Source: Legionella santicrucis | GTDB taxonomy: Bacteria; Pseudomonadota; Gammaproteobacteria; Legionellales; Legionellaceae | Direction: 5' to 3' | DNA: 64,000 nt | NCBI RefSeq assembly: GCF_001468135.1 | Contig: NZ_LNYU01000091.1 | Coordinates: forward strand, 481,814 to 545,813 | Shown: positions 39,602-53,637 of the stretch, in pieces | How positions within the stretch are numbered: position 1 is the stretch's first letter | How the letters are laid out: each line of letters begins with the position of its first letter | Translations under genes and position numbers: made by a program | Notes under the pieces: generated by a model | What the model was told of the DNA's origin: nothing | Seen by the model: only the letters and a program-made list of their open reading frames with translations | Database searches by the model: none

Positions 39602-39958
39602 GTTAAATCTCCAAATCTATTTCTAGAAGTTACTCGTTATTAGATCTATAGATGTAGCCTCTCAAATAAGTCTGGGCAAGTGGCTTTTTCGCAGGATCCA
39701 ATAGTTCTAGAAACTACTAAGATATTGTAGATATGTAAGATTAGTGAATTCTTAATCAGCAATGAATATTTGGCTCATTAGATATTCCACTTTGGAAAAG
39801 GTATTCGTTTAAGGAGTTCTAGCAATAAACCCTCCAAAAAAAATTTCGAACAATTATTATTCTTTAGTGTTCACTTTTTTTGGAGACATTATTCTTGAGA
39901 ATCCTAAAAAAACAATTAAGCTTAAAAATAAACCCAACTGTTTTCTTAGGATATACTT
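39602..39958. other. Intergenic region, nothing recognised
   Basis: 357 bp of AT-rich DNA between two minus-strand genes. It must contain the promoter of the 38411-39601 gene. No clear promoter, hairpin or remnant was seen. Confidence 0.5.
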
Positions 39959-40201
39959 TTAATGAAACTGTCCTCTATCCGGTCGTTTACGCATTTTCTT
40001 TAAATTAGATTGACGCAACAATCCCGTAGAGCCATTGATATCTAGTTCGTCGAATTTATTGTTCGGATTACAAGGGTGGGTTCTACAGTGTTGTCGGTAT
40101 TCGAGATGATGTTTGTTATGTTTATGGTGTATGCCATCGCCATAACGAACGAGCATTTTTTGTTGCAGATTAGCTGCTGTATGTTGGATCTTATCAGGCA
40201 T
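39959..40201 (-). CDS. Small His-rich protein
   Basis: 80 residues from the ATG at 40201 (MPDKIQHTAAN), which has an AAGGA site 8 bases upstream; a slightly longer frame is less well supported. The middle is remarkably rich in His with two Cys: DGIHHKHNKHHLEYRQHCRT, then HPCNPNN. This could bind metal ions. The C-terminus is basic. No family is recognised, and no signal peptide is seen. Confidence 0.6.
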   Translation of the reverse strand: MPDKIQHTAANLQQKMLVRYGDGIHHKHNKHHLEYRQHCRTHPCNPNNKFDELDINGSTGLLRQSNLKKMRKRPDRGQFH

Positions 40202-40369
40202 GTTGTTTCCTTTTTCGAGGTTAATAAACACTACTTATTACCTGAATGGTGATAATAAGCTCCACACTTTAAGTATAGACGGTAAATTCAAATGAGGGCC
40301 TCCTCATTTACAATTAAAGAATCATTTGATAGTGTTTTGAAAAAAAGCGTATTTCATATAAGGATCACG

Positions 40370-41821
40370 ATGGCGCATTGCATACGTATATTTCTGTTAG
40401 CTTGCTGCATAATTCTTCCTTTTTTTACAACCGCATTTGCGCAATTACCCAAAAATATGGATAAAAATGTAAGTGAATATTCTTATTCATTAGCATTACA
40501 AGCTGCTACTTGGGGATTACCTATTGTTACTATGTATAATCTACGCTATAACGATGCCTTGAAGCCTGATGCTAAATCCAGGCCAAACTCAATTTGGCGT
40601 TTGGAAAATATAGCTACTCCATCTCTTTCTGAACAAGCGGGTTATGTTACTCCAAATACAAATGTCATCTATGGATTTGGTTTCTTAGATTTATCCAAAG
40701 AACCAATCATCTTAAGTGTTCCTGATTCAAATAATCGTTATTATATGGTTCAGATTTTAGATATGTATACTAATTCCTTTGCTTATGTAGGTGGGATTAG
40801 TACAGGCTATAAAGGAGGAACTTATGCACTTGTAGGACCTCATTGGAAAGGGAAACTACCTAACCACATCACCCGTATTGAGGCGCCTACACCTTGGATT
40901 TTAATCCAGCCACGAGTCCATGTTGTTAATGATGCCGATTTACCAGGTGCCCAAAAGGTATTGAATGAGATAACTGTTACAGGTATGGCCCAATATCTGG
41001 GGCAAGCACCGACGCCTTTACCCACATACAATTTTATTAAGCCTGAATTGGTGAATCCTAAATTACCAGTCAGTGCGGTTGATTTTAAAGATCCTGTGCA
41101 GTTTTGGCAGATTTTATCGGCGGCAATTAATGAAAATCCACCGCCAAAAGATCAAATTAGTGCTCTATTACCCCTATTTAAACCGCTGGGAATTGAATAT
41201 GGAAAACAATGGGATGCGACAAAAGTTTCACCTACTATTTTAGAATCTATGAAACGCGCCGCACAAAAAATTGGTTCTCTTAATGCAAATTTACCTCTCG
41301 GTATGTTTGTTAACGGATGGTTCATTCCACCACTAGATATTGGTAATGCGAAAACCAATTATTATTTGCGGGCAATCATCGCACGTGTTGGATTAACAGC
41401 GAATATTCCACGTGAAGCGATTTATTTTATGACAAAAAGAGACAGCAAATCGAACGATCTATTGAGTAATAAAAAATATACAATGACTTTCAAACAGTTG
41501 CCTCCGTATATTGCTCCAGGATTTTGGTCTTTAACTTTATATAATTGGGACAATAATTATACTGTTGAAAATCCAATTCATCGATATTCACTCGGTAGCG
41601 ATAATCAAATGAAACTGAATGCTGATGGATCGCTTACAATTTATATTCAAAATACGAGTCCAGGAAAAGATAAGGAAGCAAATTGGTTGCCTTCGGGCAA
41701 AGACGGTCAATCCTTCTATTTGATATTACGTTCCTATGCACCAGGAAAAGCAATAGTAGACTCATTGTCTGACTCAAAATCGTTCGCTGTTCCAGCGGTG
41801 ATCGAATCACAATCATTTTAG
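40370..41821 (+). CDS. Exported DUF1254/DUF1214 protein
   Basis: 483 residues from the ATG at 40370, chosen over the more upstream frame because AAGGA precedes it and a clean signal peptide follows (hydrophobic core FLLACCIILPFFTTAFA, cleavage near AFA-Q). The N-terminal half shows the DUF1254 features (ALQAATWGLP, TPNTNVIYGFGFLDL, YYMVQILDMYTN). The C-terminal half is DUF1214 (NYYLRAIIARVGL, FWSLTLYN). These periplasmic proteins are widespread and of unknown function. gloA starts 11 bp downstream and is probably co-transcribed. Confidence 0.88.
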   Translation: MAHCIRIFLLACCIILPFFTTAFAQLPKNMDKNVSEYSYSLALQAATWGLPIVTMYNLRYNDALKPDAKSRPNSIWRLENIATPSLSEQAGYVTPNTNVIYGFGFLDLSKEPIILSVPDSNNRYYMVQILDMYTNSFAYVGGISTGYKGGTYALVGPHWKGKLPNHITRIEAPTPWILIQPRVHVVNDADLPGAQKVLNEITVTGMAQYLGQAPTPLPTYNFIKPELVNPKLPVSAVDFKDPVQFWQILSAAINENPPPKDQISALLPLFKPLGIEYGKQWDATKVSPTILESMKRAAQKIGSLNANLPLGMFVNGWFIPPLDIGNAKTNYYLRAIIARVGLTANIPREAIYFMTKRDSKSNDLLSNKKYTMTFKQLPPYIAPGFWSLTLYNWDNNYTVENPIHRYSLGSDNQMKLNADGSLTIYIQNTSPGKDKEANWLPSGKDGQSFYLILRSYAPGKAIVDSLSDSKSFAVPAVIESQSF

Positions 41822-41832
41822 GGAGAAAATGA

Positions 41833-42273
41833 ATGAATTACCTGCATACAATGGTTAGAGTGTCAAACTTAGAGCAATCACTTGATTTCTACTGCAACAA
41901 ATTAGGGCTTATTGAAGTAAAACGTACAGAACATGAAAAAGGTCGATTTACACTCATATTTCTCGCTGCTCCAAATGATTTAGAACAAGCAAAACAGTCT
42001 AACGCTCCGATGTTGGAGCTTACTTATAACTGGGATCCTGAAGCGTATCATGAAGGTCGTAATTTTGGTCATTTAGCCTATCGCGTTGATAATATTTATG
42101 AAACGTGCCAACGATTAAAAAAACTAGGTGTCATCATTAATAGACCGCCACGCGATGGTTATATGGCATTTATTCGTTCTCCAGACAATATTTCTATAGA
42201 ATTACTTCAAAAAGGAGAAGCGCTACCTTCCCAAGAACCATGGGCATCTGATCCAAATATTGGTCATTGGTAA
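41833..42273 (+). CDS. gloA: Lactoylglutathione lyase (glyoxalase I)
   Basis: Converts the methylglyoxal-glutathione hemithioacetal to S-lactoylglutathione. The 146-residue VOC-fold protein keeps the four metal ligands: His5 ([10 protein letters not shown]), Glu62 (MLELTYNW), His80 (FGHLAYRV) and Glu123 (SIELLQ), in the arrangement of nickel-dependent bacterial GloA. It has an AGGGAG-type ribosome site and sits 11 bp after the DUF1254 gene. It is followed by a hairpin. Confidence 0.95.
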   Translation: MNYLHTMVRVSNLEQSLDFYCNKLGLIEVKRTEHEKGRFTLIFLAAPNDLEQAKQSNAPMLELTYNWDPEAYHEGRNFGHLAYRVDNIYETCQRLKKLGVIINRPPRDGYMAFIRSPDNISIELLQKGEALPSQEPWASDPNIGHW

Positions 42274-42300
42274 TAAACATTATCCAGATATATACTTAAA

Positions 42301-42323
42301 AGAACCGCTGTGCTAGTGGTTCT
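42301..42323 (+). terminator. Hairpin after gloA
   Basis: AGAACCGCT and AGTGGTTCT pair with one G-T wobble around a 5-base loop, 27 bp after the gloA stop. The downstream T-run is poor, so this is only a probable terminator. Confidence 0.4.
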
Positions 42324-42466
42324 GCTTAATGCCACCTTCTTGACTTGGCTTGGTTTTTCTCTCAGTTTTTAACTTGTGACTAAGCGATAATAGATTGGGG
42401 GGCGTTTTTGCCTGAGTTAATGCCAGATTGTCTTGTGTATGTGATATAATATTAACTCATAAATGA

Positions 42467-42964
42467 ATGATTTTTAAACAAGGAATAGTCATATTTTCGA
42501 AATATGCTAATTCTTTCGTTCATTCAACAGTAAAAGGCATTAGGACCTACAATAACCGTATGTTTTCAAACAGTAGTATACCTGAACCACATAGTAAAGA
42601 GTTTCTTGAGTTACAAAAAAAGTTATTTCAATTTAAAAAAATACCCATAGAAGTGACTTTTTTACCCTCAGGCACACAGCTTGTTGGATTAAATATAACT
42701 AAGGCAGAGCCATATTTTTTAAGTACCGCCCCAGTATATCAACCGCAAATATTAAAATCGCTTTCCCAAAACGAAAAACAAGAATGGTTGGAAATGGCTA
42801 AGAACTATTATGCCCAAGTAGGTAGATACGAACTATTATGTGATGTCAATTGTCTCTCAAGCAAATCAGAAAATGGTATATCTGTGTACTATATTGATCA
42901 TGGTTTACTGGAAGCAAAGTCTTATACTCCACTTAATCTTGTAGTAGAAGATTTAAAGGAATAA
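42467..42964 (+). CDS. Hypothetical protein
   Basis: 165 residues, family not recognised. The N-terminal ~35 residues are mildly hydrophobic/basic with no clear signal peptide. An internal ATG (MFSNSSIPEP, codon 32) could be the true start, since no strong ribosome site precedes either. The body is mixed alpha/beta with several Tyr. It is flanked by hairpins and convergent with the 43149 gene. Confidence 0.5.
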   Translation: MIFKQGIVIFSKYANSFVHSTVKGIRTYNNRMFSNSSIPEPHSKEFLELQKKLFQFKKIPIEVTFLPSGTQLVGLNITKAEPYFLSTAPVYQPQILKSLSQNEKQEWLEMAKNYYAQVGRYELLCDVNCLSSKSENGISVYYIDHGLLEAKSYTPLNLVVEDLKE

Positions 42965-43033
42965 GCTAAATCTGGTTTTTAATAATTAACGTTGATGTAA
43001 AAGTGAATTTATATTTTAGAGCAATGGAAATTA

Positions 43034-43080
43034 CACTGACTCCAGAAATCTAAACTTAGAGCAAAATTTCTGAGCCAGTG
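43034..43080. terminator. Hairpin between convergent genes
   Basis: CACTGACTCCAGAAAT and ATTTCTGAGCCAGTG form an imperfect ~15-bp stem with one mismatch and one bulge, between two genes pointing at each other. It probably terminates one or both transcripts. Confidence 0.45.
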
Positions 43081-43148
43081 GGTAAACTTTTAAATGTGGA
43101 GGGGATATCCTCTCCTAAGACTAACGAGAAGTTCTTCTATCAATATCC

Positions 43149-44555
43149 TTATTCGTTTTTCATGCCTAACATAGGGACTGCTGGGGCTTGTTCCATTTTG
43201 GCTCTATTTTGAAGATCTTCTTTATATAGTTGATAGTGTAATTCGAAATGTTCTGTAACTAAACTGGTTGTGTCATTAATTATTGCAGCCATTTGAGATG
43301 AGGGATCAACACATTCATTTAACAAGTTTGGAATCGCATGAAGAAGTTCCATAGGGGTTAATTGTTTGTATTCCTCGTTCCATACATTATGGTTAACCCA
43401 GTTTAAGGCCGGTAGAACTTCATAATAATTATGATATCCTTGCTTGTAAAAATTACAGCCAGCTATCACCATGCCAAGAAGCAGTGTTCCCTGTGGATCT
43501 TTTACAAGATCTAATCTGCCAGCTTTAGACAAAAGACCTAATGATGCTTGCATTACTGCCCCCGTAGTTCCAGAAACATCAAAAAAATGGGGAAGATTCA
43601 TATGGTCATGGAGGTGAAGTGTTCTACCAGTTGCATCACACACTATGACACTACGAATCAGGGGAATATTAGGCATCAGACAATCATCAGTAACGTTATT
43701 TGACAGAGACTCAAGATAATGGCTTACCGTAACAAGTTCTGCATCTGATATTTGAGCGCCTTGTGTGTATAGTTGCATTTGTAAATGAGCAAAAGGCGAC
43801 CCCGGCGCCTTGATGTATGGAACATGAAAATTCTTTAATGAAACCATTAATTCGTTTATGAAATTCTCTAAGCCAGCTACGTCCTTCCCTGCCTTTTTAG
43901 CTTTTTCAATTTTGCAGTTGTTACTTCCATAAGAATTAGCAATCATACCCAAAGGAGAAAGGACCACTTCAAGTACTCTTAAAAATTGTTGAGGTGGTAC
44001 TTGATGCTCTCCCTTTAGTATTTTTATTAATAAATCATGGTTCTCCAGTACATCTCTAGAGCGGCTTTCTGGGACGCTAGATCCTATCTCAAAAAGACTC
44101 TTAAGCGTATTTCGATCCAATTTTTCTAATTCTGTACCCAGCTCAAAACCAATAATAGTAGCGGCATTAAGAATCTCAGGTTTTGGATTTCTAGCAATTC
44201 CAACAGCTGTACGCATTAATAAATAATGTTCTGGACAGACAGCTGATATTTTATCAATTGCACATAATTTACCATAAGTTTTTCCTAAAGCATGTGCAAC
44301 GGAAGGATGTTGCTTTTTTCCATTTGGAAATGGTGGCTGTAAGGCAATATTTTGTCGTGATGAATGAAGTGTTGGCACAATCGTTGATAATGTCATCGCT
44401 TTTGCAATCAAGCGCTTTTCAGGGTTGTCCCACTCCTGAGTAAATCGTTCGGAAGCATAGGAGGATATTCCACGGCTAAACATTCCGTCCAGAGAGTTAG
44501 CAATAAATTTATCACGATGGATTTTAGGATAGTTCTTTCTGGATAGTGCAAACAT
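43149..44555 (-). CDS. Unknown soluble protein, effector-like
   Basis: 468 residues from the ATG at 44555 (MFALSRKNYPK), chosen for a GAGG site 8 bases upstream over an in-frame ATG 24 bases earlier. No signal peptide, membrane segment, coiled coil or motif I can assign. The protein is predominantly helical, with a His-rich spot (LHLHDHMNLPHFF, ~residues 319-331) that might bind metal. It stands alone, between hairpin-bounded regions, and looks like the orphan genes typical of Legionella effector islands. Confidence 0.5.
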   Translation of the reverse strand: MFALSRKNYPKIHRDKFIANSLDGMFSRGISSYASERFTQEWDNPEKRLIAKAMTLSTIVPTLHSSRQNIALQPPFPNGKKQHPSVAHALGKTYGKLCAIDKISAVCPEHYLLMRTAVGIARNPKPEILNAATIIGFELGTELEKLDRNTLKSLFEIGSSVPESRSRDVLENHDLLIKILKGEHQVPPQQFLRVLEVVLSPLGMIANSYGSNNCKIEKAKKAGKDVAGLENFINELMVSLKNFHVPYIKAPGSPFAHLQMQLYTQGAQISDAELVTVSHYLESLSNNVTDDCLMPNIPLIRSVIVCDATGRTLHLHDHMNLPHFFDVSGTTGAVMQASLGLLSKAGRLDLVKDPQGTLLLGMVIAGCNFYKQGYHNYYEVLPALNWVNHNVWNEEYKQLTPMELLHAIPNLLNECVDPSSQMAAIINDTTSLVTEHFELHYQLYKEDLQNRAKMEQAPAVPMLGMKNE

Positions 44556-44958
44556 TTTAGTAACCTCATTGTATACCACATACGTGATAAAAAATTAAAT
44601 TGATTTAAATTTAATACTTACCTCTAGGAGGATGTATTGGATAAGCAGTTATTGTTGTTATGGTTACCATTAAATCGTATAGTGCAATATTAGTCCAATT
44701 TAATATATGCATATGTTATATCAAAATATTTAATAACTTATTATTTTCAGTGGGTTAATATTGGAAATTAATGATTTTTAACATAAACAGGGTTAAACCG
44801 CAGCGCACATTGACTAATGGAATAACCGTCAAAGCGCCTAACGTTTATTTATGATTTAGTGTATTGGAACTTTTTTGGGGCAAGCAGCGAATAAAATAGG
44901 ACATTGATTATTCATTCGGGTTGCATTATAATTCGCGCGGTGAAACTTAGGTGAATAT
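44556..44958. other. Intergenic region holding the atp promoter
   Basis: 403 bp, AT-rich, between a divergent orphan gene and atpI. The atp operon promoter is at 44904-44932. The rest has no recognisable feature. Confidence 0.6.
44904..44932 (+). promoter_or_regulatory. sigma70 promoter of the atp operon
   Basis: TTGATT (44904-44909) and a perfect TATAAT (44927-44932) with a 17-bp spacer. It is 26 bp upstream of the atpI GTG start, giving a very short leader. Confidence 0.8.
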
Positions 44959-46177
<1,219 letters not shown>

Positions 46178-46187
46178 CCGATTTTAA

Positions 46188-46490
<303 letters not shown>

Positions 46491-46541
46491 TAACACATAG
46501 TTCAGGGCGCAAAGCGCCCTAATTGTTACAGGAGATAAACG

Positions 46542-47012
46542 GTGGAAATTAACGTAACACTAATAGTACAAATGCTGGTATTTGCGGCTTTTGTTTTGTT
46601 TACTATGAAATTAGTTTGGCCTCCTTTGGCAAAAGCTATGGAAGAGAGACAAGACAAAATTGCTGATGGTTTAGCATCTGCAGAACGTGGTCGAAAAGAA
46701 CTCGAGCTAGCACAACATCGTGTCAAAGATGAATTAAAGCAAGCAAAAATTCAATCGACAGACATCATTGAAAAGGCAAACAAGCGCGCTGCTCAAATTA
46801 TTGAAGAAGCAAAGGACGCAGCTAAGCATGAGGCTCAGGTTCAGATGAAGCTTGCCCAAGAGCAATTGATGCAACAAATAAATCATGCAAAAGATGAGTT
46901 GCGCAAACAAGTGGCAAGCTTAGCAATAACCGGTGCTGAAAAAATTCTGATGCGTGAAGTGGATGCCAAAGCAAATACCGCATTGTTAGATAACTTGATA
47001 GAAGAGATTTAA
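46542..47012 (+). CDS. atpF: ATP synthase F0 subunit b
   Basis: Peripheral-stalk subunit, 156 residues. One N-terminal transmembrane helix (~5-25, with the conserved [13 protein letters not shown]) precedes a long charged coiled coil. It starts with GTG behind AGGAG. It lies 51 bp after atpE, the largest gap inside the operon apart from those around atpE. Confidence 0.97.
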   Translation: MEINVTLIVQMLVFAAFVLFTMKLVWPPLAKAMEERQDKIADGLASAERGRKELELAQHRVKDELKQAKIQSTDIIEKANKRAAQIIEEAKDAAKHEAQVQMKLAQEQLMQQINHAKDELRKQVASLAITGAEKILMREVDAKANTALLDNLIEEI

Positions 47013-47013
47013 A

Positions 47014-47556
47014 ATGTCTGATAGCACCACCATAGCCAGACCCTATGCTAAGGCGATTTTTGAATATGCTTTAGGGGAAAATAAATTAGCTGAGTGGTCA
47101 GCTCATTTGAGAAATCTTGTTCTAGCTGTGTTGACTCCAGAGGCGGAGAAGTTTGTAACTAATCCAGCAACAACTGTTGAACAACATATAGAGTTGTTGC
47201 AAACAGCAGTTGGTACAAAGTCAAATGACGACAGACCAATAAATAATGTCATCGCGTTATTAGCTACAAATAAGCGACTAATGTTATTACCAGAGATTTA
47301 CGCACTTTATGAAATACATCGTGCAGATCAAGAAAAAACGCTAGATGTGAATGTATGTAGTTATTCTGAGTTAACAAGTGCACAACAACAACGCTTAATA
47401 GAATCATTGAGTCAGCGCTTAAAGCGTAAGGTCTCGTTAAAAATCAGTATTGATCCTTCCTTGCTTGGTGGAGCAATAATTCGAGCGGGTGATTTAGTTA
47501 TAGATGGTTCAGTTCGAGGCAAGCTTAATAAGCTTAGCACCAACTTAGCCGCTTAA
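47014..47556 (+). CDS. atpH: ATP synthase F1 subunit delta
   Basis: 180-residue subunit that joins the peripheral stalk to the top of F1. It starts [14 protein letters not shown] and ends with the family-typical [25 protein letters not shown] block. It begins one base after the atpF stop. Confidence 0.97.
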   Translation: MSDSTTIARPYAKAIFEYALGENKLAEWSAHLRNLVLAVLTPEAEKFVTNPATTVEQHIELLQTAVGTKSNDDRPINNVIALLATNKRLMLLPEIYALYEIHRADQEKTLDVNVCSYSELTSAQQQRLIESLSQRLKRKVSLKISIDPSLLGGAIIRAGDLVIDGSVRGKLNKLSTNLAA

Positions 47557-47573
47557 TTTAGAGGATAGTTTCC

Positions 47574-49127
47574 ATGTCAGAACAAGTCGCGTTAAATCCT
47601 TCTGAAATCAGCGAATTAATCAGAAAGAAAATAGAACACTTTAGTGTAGTATCCGAAGCACGTAATGAGGGTACGATTGTTAGTTTGAAAGACGGTGTTG
47701 TAAGTTTGCATGGTCTTGAAGATGTAATGGCTGGTGAAATGATAGAATTCCCAGGCGGTACTTACGGTCTGGCCCTTAACCTTGAAAGAGATTCAGTAGG
47801 CGCGGTTGTTCTAGGTGAATATTCTTCTTTAGCTGAGGGACAAAAAGGTAAATGTACTGGTCGTATTCTTGAAGTTCCAGTTGGAAAAGGTCTTCTAGGT
47901 CGTGTTGTTGATGCATTAGGAAATCCAATTGATGGTAAAGGACCAATTGAAGCATCCGGTATGTCACCAATCGAAAAAGTTGCTCCTGGCGTTATTGCAC
48001 GTAAATCAGTGGATGAACCAGTACAAACTGGATTAAAAGCAATTGATGCGATGATTCCGGTTGGGCGCGGTCAACGTGAATTGATTATTGGTGACCGTCA
48101 AACAGGAAAAACAGCAATTGCAATTGATGCGATTATCAATCAGAAAGGTACCGGTGTTAAGTGTATTTATGTGGCAGTGGGACAAAAAGCTTCTTCTGTT
48201 GCGGCAATTGTACGTAAACTTGAAGAACATGATGCTTTAGAGCATACCATTGTTGTCGTCGCTGGAGCTTCTGATTCAGCCGCATTGCAATTTATTGCGC
48301 CTTATGCTGGTTGTACCATGGGTGAATATTTCATGGAGCATGGTGAAGATGCTTTAATTGTATACGATGACTTAACCAAACAAGCTTGGGCTTATCGACA
48401 AATATCATTGTTGTTGAGAAGACCGCCAGGTCGTGAAGCATATCCAGGTGATATTTTCTATTTACATTCACGCTTATTAGAAAGAGCAGCACGAATTAAT
48501 GCTGATGAAGTAGAAAAACTGACTAATGGCGAAGTTAAAGGAAAAACAGGTTCATTAACAGCATTGCCAATTATTGAAACTCAAGCAGGTGACGTATCTG
48601 CATTCGTACCAACGAACGTAATTTCTATTACCGATGGTCAGATTTTCCTTGATGTGGATTTATTCAACTCAGGTGTTAGACCTGCGATCAACTCGGGTCT
48701 TTCTGTATCACGGGTGGGTGGCGCTGCACAAACTAAGATCATGAAAAAGCTAGGTGGTGGAACTCGTTTAGCGCTTGCTCAGTTTCGTGAGTTAGAGGCA
48801 TTCTCTCAATTCGCTTCCGACCTTGATGATGCAACACGAAAGCAATTAGAGCGTGGCCAACGAATTACCGAACTTATGAAACAAAAACAATACTCGCCAT
48901 TATCCGTTGCAGAAATGGGCACAGCATTGTTCATCGTAGAAAAAGGTTATTTGGATGATGTGCCTGTAAATGAAATCGCAGCATTTGAAGCCTCATTGCA
49001 TGACTACATGCGTACGTCACATCCTGACCTGTTGCAGTTGATTAATGAAGCTGGCGGTTATGATAATGACATTGAAATGAAATTGAAGAATGCTGTAGAA
49101 GACTTTAAACGTACAGCAAGTTGGTAA
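47574..49127 (+). CDS. atpA: ATP synthase F1 subunit alpha
   Basis: Non-catalytic nucleotide-binding subunit, 517 residues. The P-loop is GDRQTGKTA (~residues 170-178), and the signature region [17 protein letters not shown] is present. The N-terminal [15 protein letters not shown] binds delta. It is the centre of the operon. Confidence 0.98.
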   Translation: MSEQVALNPSEISELIRKKIEHFSVVSEARNEGTIVSLKDGVVSLHGLEDVMAGEMIEFPGGTYGLALNLERDSVGAVVLGEYSSLAEGQKGKCTGRILEVPVGKGLLGRVVDALGNPIDGKGPIEASGMSPIEKVAPGVIARKSVDEPVQTGLKAIDAMIPVGRGQRELIIGDRQTGKTAIAIDAIINQKGTGVKCIYVAVGQKASSVAAIVRKLEEHDALEHTIVVVAGASDSAALQFIAPYAGCTMGEYFMEHGEDALIVYDDLTKQAWAYRQISLLLRRPPGREAYPGDIFYLHSRLLERAARINADEVEKLTNGEVKGKTGSLTALPIIETQAGDVSAFVPTNVISITDGQIFLDVDLFNSGVRPAINSGLSVSRVGGAAQTKIMKKLGGGTRLALAQFRELEAFSQFASDLDDATRKQLERGQRITELMKQKQYSPLSVAEMGTALFIVEKGYLDDVPVNEIAAFEASLHDYMRTSHPDLLQLINEAGGYDNDIEMKLKNAVEDFKRTASW

Positions 49128-49151
49128 GTCAATTTTAAGGCGAAATGAGAT

Positions 49152-51406
<2,255 letters not shown>

Positions 51407-51417
51407 GGTAAGCAAAT

Positions 51418-51840
51418 ATGACTAGAACAACGCACTTAGATATAGTTAGTGCTGAACATGAAATATTTTCCGGTTTAGTTGAAATGGTTGTTGCAACTGG
51501 AGAATTAGGTGAGATAGGTATTACAGCTGGTCATGCCCCTCTACTTACTGTTCTGAAACCAGGTGAAGTGAGACTTACTTTACCTGGCGGTAGCCAACAA
51601 ATTTATTATGTTCAGGGCGGTATGCTGGAAATACAACCTAATTATGTTACTGTTCTTGCCGACGAGGTTGAGCGTGCTGATCATCTTGATGAAGCAGCTG
51701 CTCTTGCTGCAAAAGCTCATGCTGAAGCAGCAATGGCTAATAAAGGCGGTGAGATGGATTATTCTGTTGCTGCTGCTGAATTAGCACGAGCAGTTGCTCA
51801 AATTCGTGCGATTCAAAAAGTTAGAAAAATAGTGAAGTAA
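51418..51840 (+). CDS. atpC: ATP synthase F1 subunit epsilon
   Basis: Rotor and regulatory subunit, 140 residues. The N-terminal beta sandwich contains GEIGITAGHAPLLT, and the C-terminal helical hairpin is Ala-rich. It is last in the operon and followed 27 bp later by a terminator-type hairpin. Confidence 0.97.
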   Translation: MTRTTHLDIVSAEHEIFSGLVEMVVATGELGEIGITAGHAPLLTVLKPGEVRLTLPGGSQQIYYVQGGMLEIQPNYVTVLADEVERADHLDEAAALAAKAHAEAAMANKGGEMDYSVAAAELARAVAQIRAIQKVRKIVK

Positions 51841-51867
51841 TTATTCATTTCTTCTCACATTGTTATG

Positions 51868-51907
51868 GAGCTTCTTTTATCATTAATTATTGAGAGAAGC
51901 TCTTATT
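51868..51907 (+). terminator. Terminator of the atp operon
   Basis: GAGCTTCT (51868-51875) and AGAAGCTC (51895-51902) form a perfect 8-bp stem with a 19-base AT-rich loop that can pair further, followed by TTATT. Located 27 bp after atpC. Confidence 0.65.
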
Positions 51908-52242
51908 CATCAAAATCCTCTTGTATTGCGTTATCCACTAAGTCCTTTCTACGCAAAGCGTAAGTAAAGTAAGGCGAAGGATATATCAAACATAATTGAG
52001 CCGAACGAGCCTGCAGCGATGTATAGAACTTGGTTGGGTGCGCTATAGTTCAAAACCGCATTGTTCAGAGAGTTAGAAACTTACCTTGTTGGCTGTTTAA
52101 ACATTTATTGCATTCAAACTCACATTAAAATCATATCCATATTAATAGATAAATAGTCACAATGATTGACCTAGCATGCAATTGCATTGCATTAATTCAA
52201 ACTATATACTTCGCACGGTTTATAGTTTTATAGGAGTATATT
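51908..52242. other. Intergenic region between atpC and the kinase gene
   Basis: 335 bp. The first ~170 bp contains an open minus-strand stretch of about 35 codons with no start codon (SAPNQVLYIAAGSFGS region, around 51960-52070), possibly a decayed repeat or gene fragment. The rest is AT-rich and should carry the kinase-gene promoter. Confidence 0.35.
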
Positions 52243-53625
52243 TTGGGAATTTTACAGCAAATTAGAAGTGATGCTAATTTCTTGAGGAACTTAATTGATA
52301 CATTAAGAAGTGATTGTACGACAGTCACTAGCAATGGAATTCGCTTAACAGGAGAAGCTTTAGAGAAAGCATTAGCAGCTGCCAGAGCAGGAAATCGCGC
52401 TGAATTGAAAAAGCTAGATTTGATCCTTGAGTCGGGTATTATTCCTGAGAAATACTACTCAATAATTACTAAGCAAACATATTATCCCTCAACAGAAGAA
52501 CTGCGTCAAAAATCAGAGGCTTTACCACCTGCTAAGCATAGTTTTTTCTGTGTTAAAAGTTCGAGAAAAATAACAGGATTACCTTATTCGAGTTACAAAG
52601 TAGTAAGTGATAATGGTAGTTCAATACTTAATTTTTTTATGGAGCATAAAGATGATAAAAGCTACCCCAGAGGGGGCTTTGGAAAAATTAAGAAGGGTAG
52701 CTTAGAATTATCGGTATTTGAGCCAAAACTGGCCATAAAAATCTACCATAAAGATATGTTTTCTGGAAATACTATCCACGAATTACGATTGGCGATGCGG
52801 GCAGCTTATTGCTCCAAGCAATTTGGACGACAAGGGTATGCATTTCGAAGAAATAGCAAACAATATATGGTTACTGAATGGTTACAAGGAGTTAATCTCG
52901 ATATTGCAGATCAGCAACAAATACAATCTATGCCTATTCCTCAACGTATCGTTATGGCAATTTCATTACTTAGAGAACTTAGTATTTTACATAAACAAGG
53001 TTTAATTCATAATGATATAAAACCAAGTAATGTATTGGTGAATTATGGAAAGCTAAATTTTGTGGATTTAGATTCGATTAGACCCAAAAACGAAATGCCC
53101 CTAGTTGGTAGTACTCCTATGTATTCCGAACGTTTTCTTCCCACACCACAAATGAGCTTTGATGTTGCGCATAACTCAAGCGATCTCTATTTGAAATTTG
53201 ATGAAAAAACCGATATATATGCCATGGGAATTACCTTGGTTCATCTATTTCAAGATATATATATACCCAAAGAAGAGGATCGGGAAATAAAAGTAACAGG
53301 CGGTCCTCCTCACACTCATACGTTCAGAACCTACTCTTTATTTCGGGGACCAAAATACAACGAACACCCCGAACTACAAAAACTTCTTAAGAATATGGTA
53401 TTTCAAGAGCTAGAAGAATTAAGCTCAGTTGATGATTATATTGATGCCTTGAAAAAGATATTACTTACATATCCTAATTATGAGAGATATCTTAACGAAG
53501 ATAAACTTGCAGGTTTAGGGGCAGAGCTTACTAAGGAAGATGGCGAAAAAGCATTCAAAGATATAGAAATCGAGCTCCTTGGTTATAACCAACGTGTAGA
53601 AGCGATTAATACACTAAAATTTTAA
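52243..53625 (+). CDS. Eukaryotic-like Ser/Thr protein kinase, candidate effector
   Basis: 460 residues, starting at TTG 52243 because AGGAG lies 6 bases upstream and no better start fits. Kinase elements in order: glycine loop RGGFGKIKKG (~145-154), Lys166 in LAIKIY, the catalytic loop HNDIKPSNVLV with Asp258 (HND instead of HRD), the Mg-binding VDLDS (Asp275/Asp277; DLD instead of DFG), an activation segment ending GSTPMYSERF, and EKTDIYAMGITLVHLF (F-helix). About 130 N-terminal residues and ~80 C-terminal residues flank the domain. The catalytic residues appear intact. No transmembrane helix or PASTA repeats, unlike housekeeping bacterial kinases, so a LegK-type translocated kinase is likely. 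A strong terminator follows. Confidence 0.82.
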   Translation: MGILQQIRSDANFLRNLIDTLRSDCTTVTSNGIRLTGEALEKALAAARAGNRAELKKLDLILESGIIPEKYYSIITKQTYYPSTEELRQKSEALPPAKHSFFCVKSSRKITGLPYSSYKVVSDNGSSILNFFMEHKDDKSYPRGGFGKIKKGSLELSVFEPKLAIKIYHKDMFSGNTIHELRLAMRAAYCSKQFGRQGYAFRRNSKQYMVTEWLQGVNLDIADQQQIQSMPIPQRIVMAISLLRELSILHKQGLIHNDIKPSNVLVNYGKLNFVDLDSIRPKNEMPLVGSTPMYSERFLPTPQMSFDVAHNSSDLYLKFDEKTDIYAMGITLVHLFQDIYIPKEEDREIKVTGGPPHTHTFRTYSLFRGPKYNEHPELQKLLKNMVFQELEELSSVDDYIDALKKILLTYPNYERYLNEDKLAGLGAELTKEDGEKAFKDIEIELLGYNQRVEAINTLKF

Positions 53626-53637
53626 TTATTTCGGAAT

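Noticed and set aside
51960..52070. Minus-strand open stretch reading like a short peptide between atpC and the kinase
   Set aside because: It has no start codon or ribosome site and is only about 35 codons; kept only as a note in the intergenic entry.
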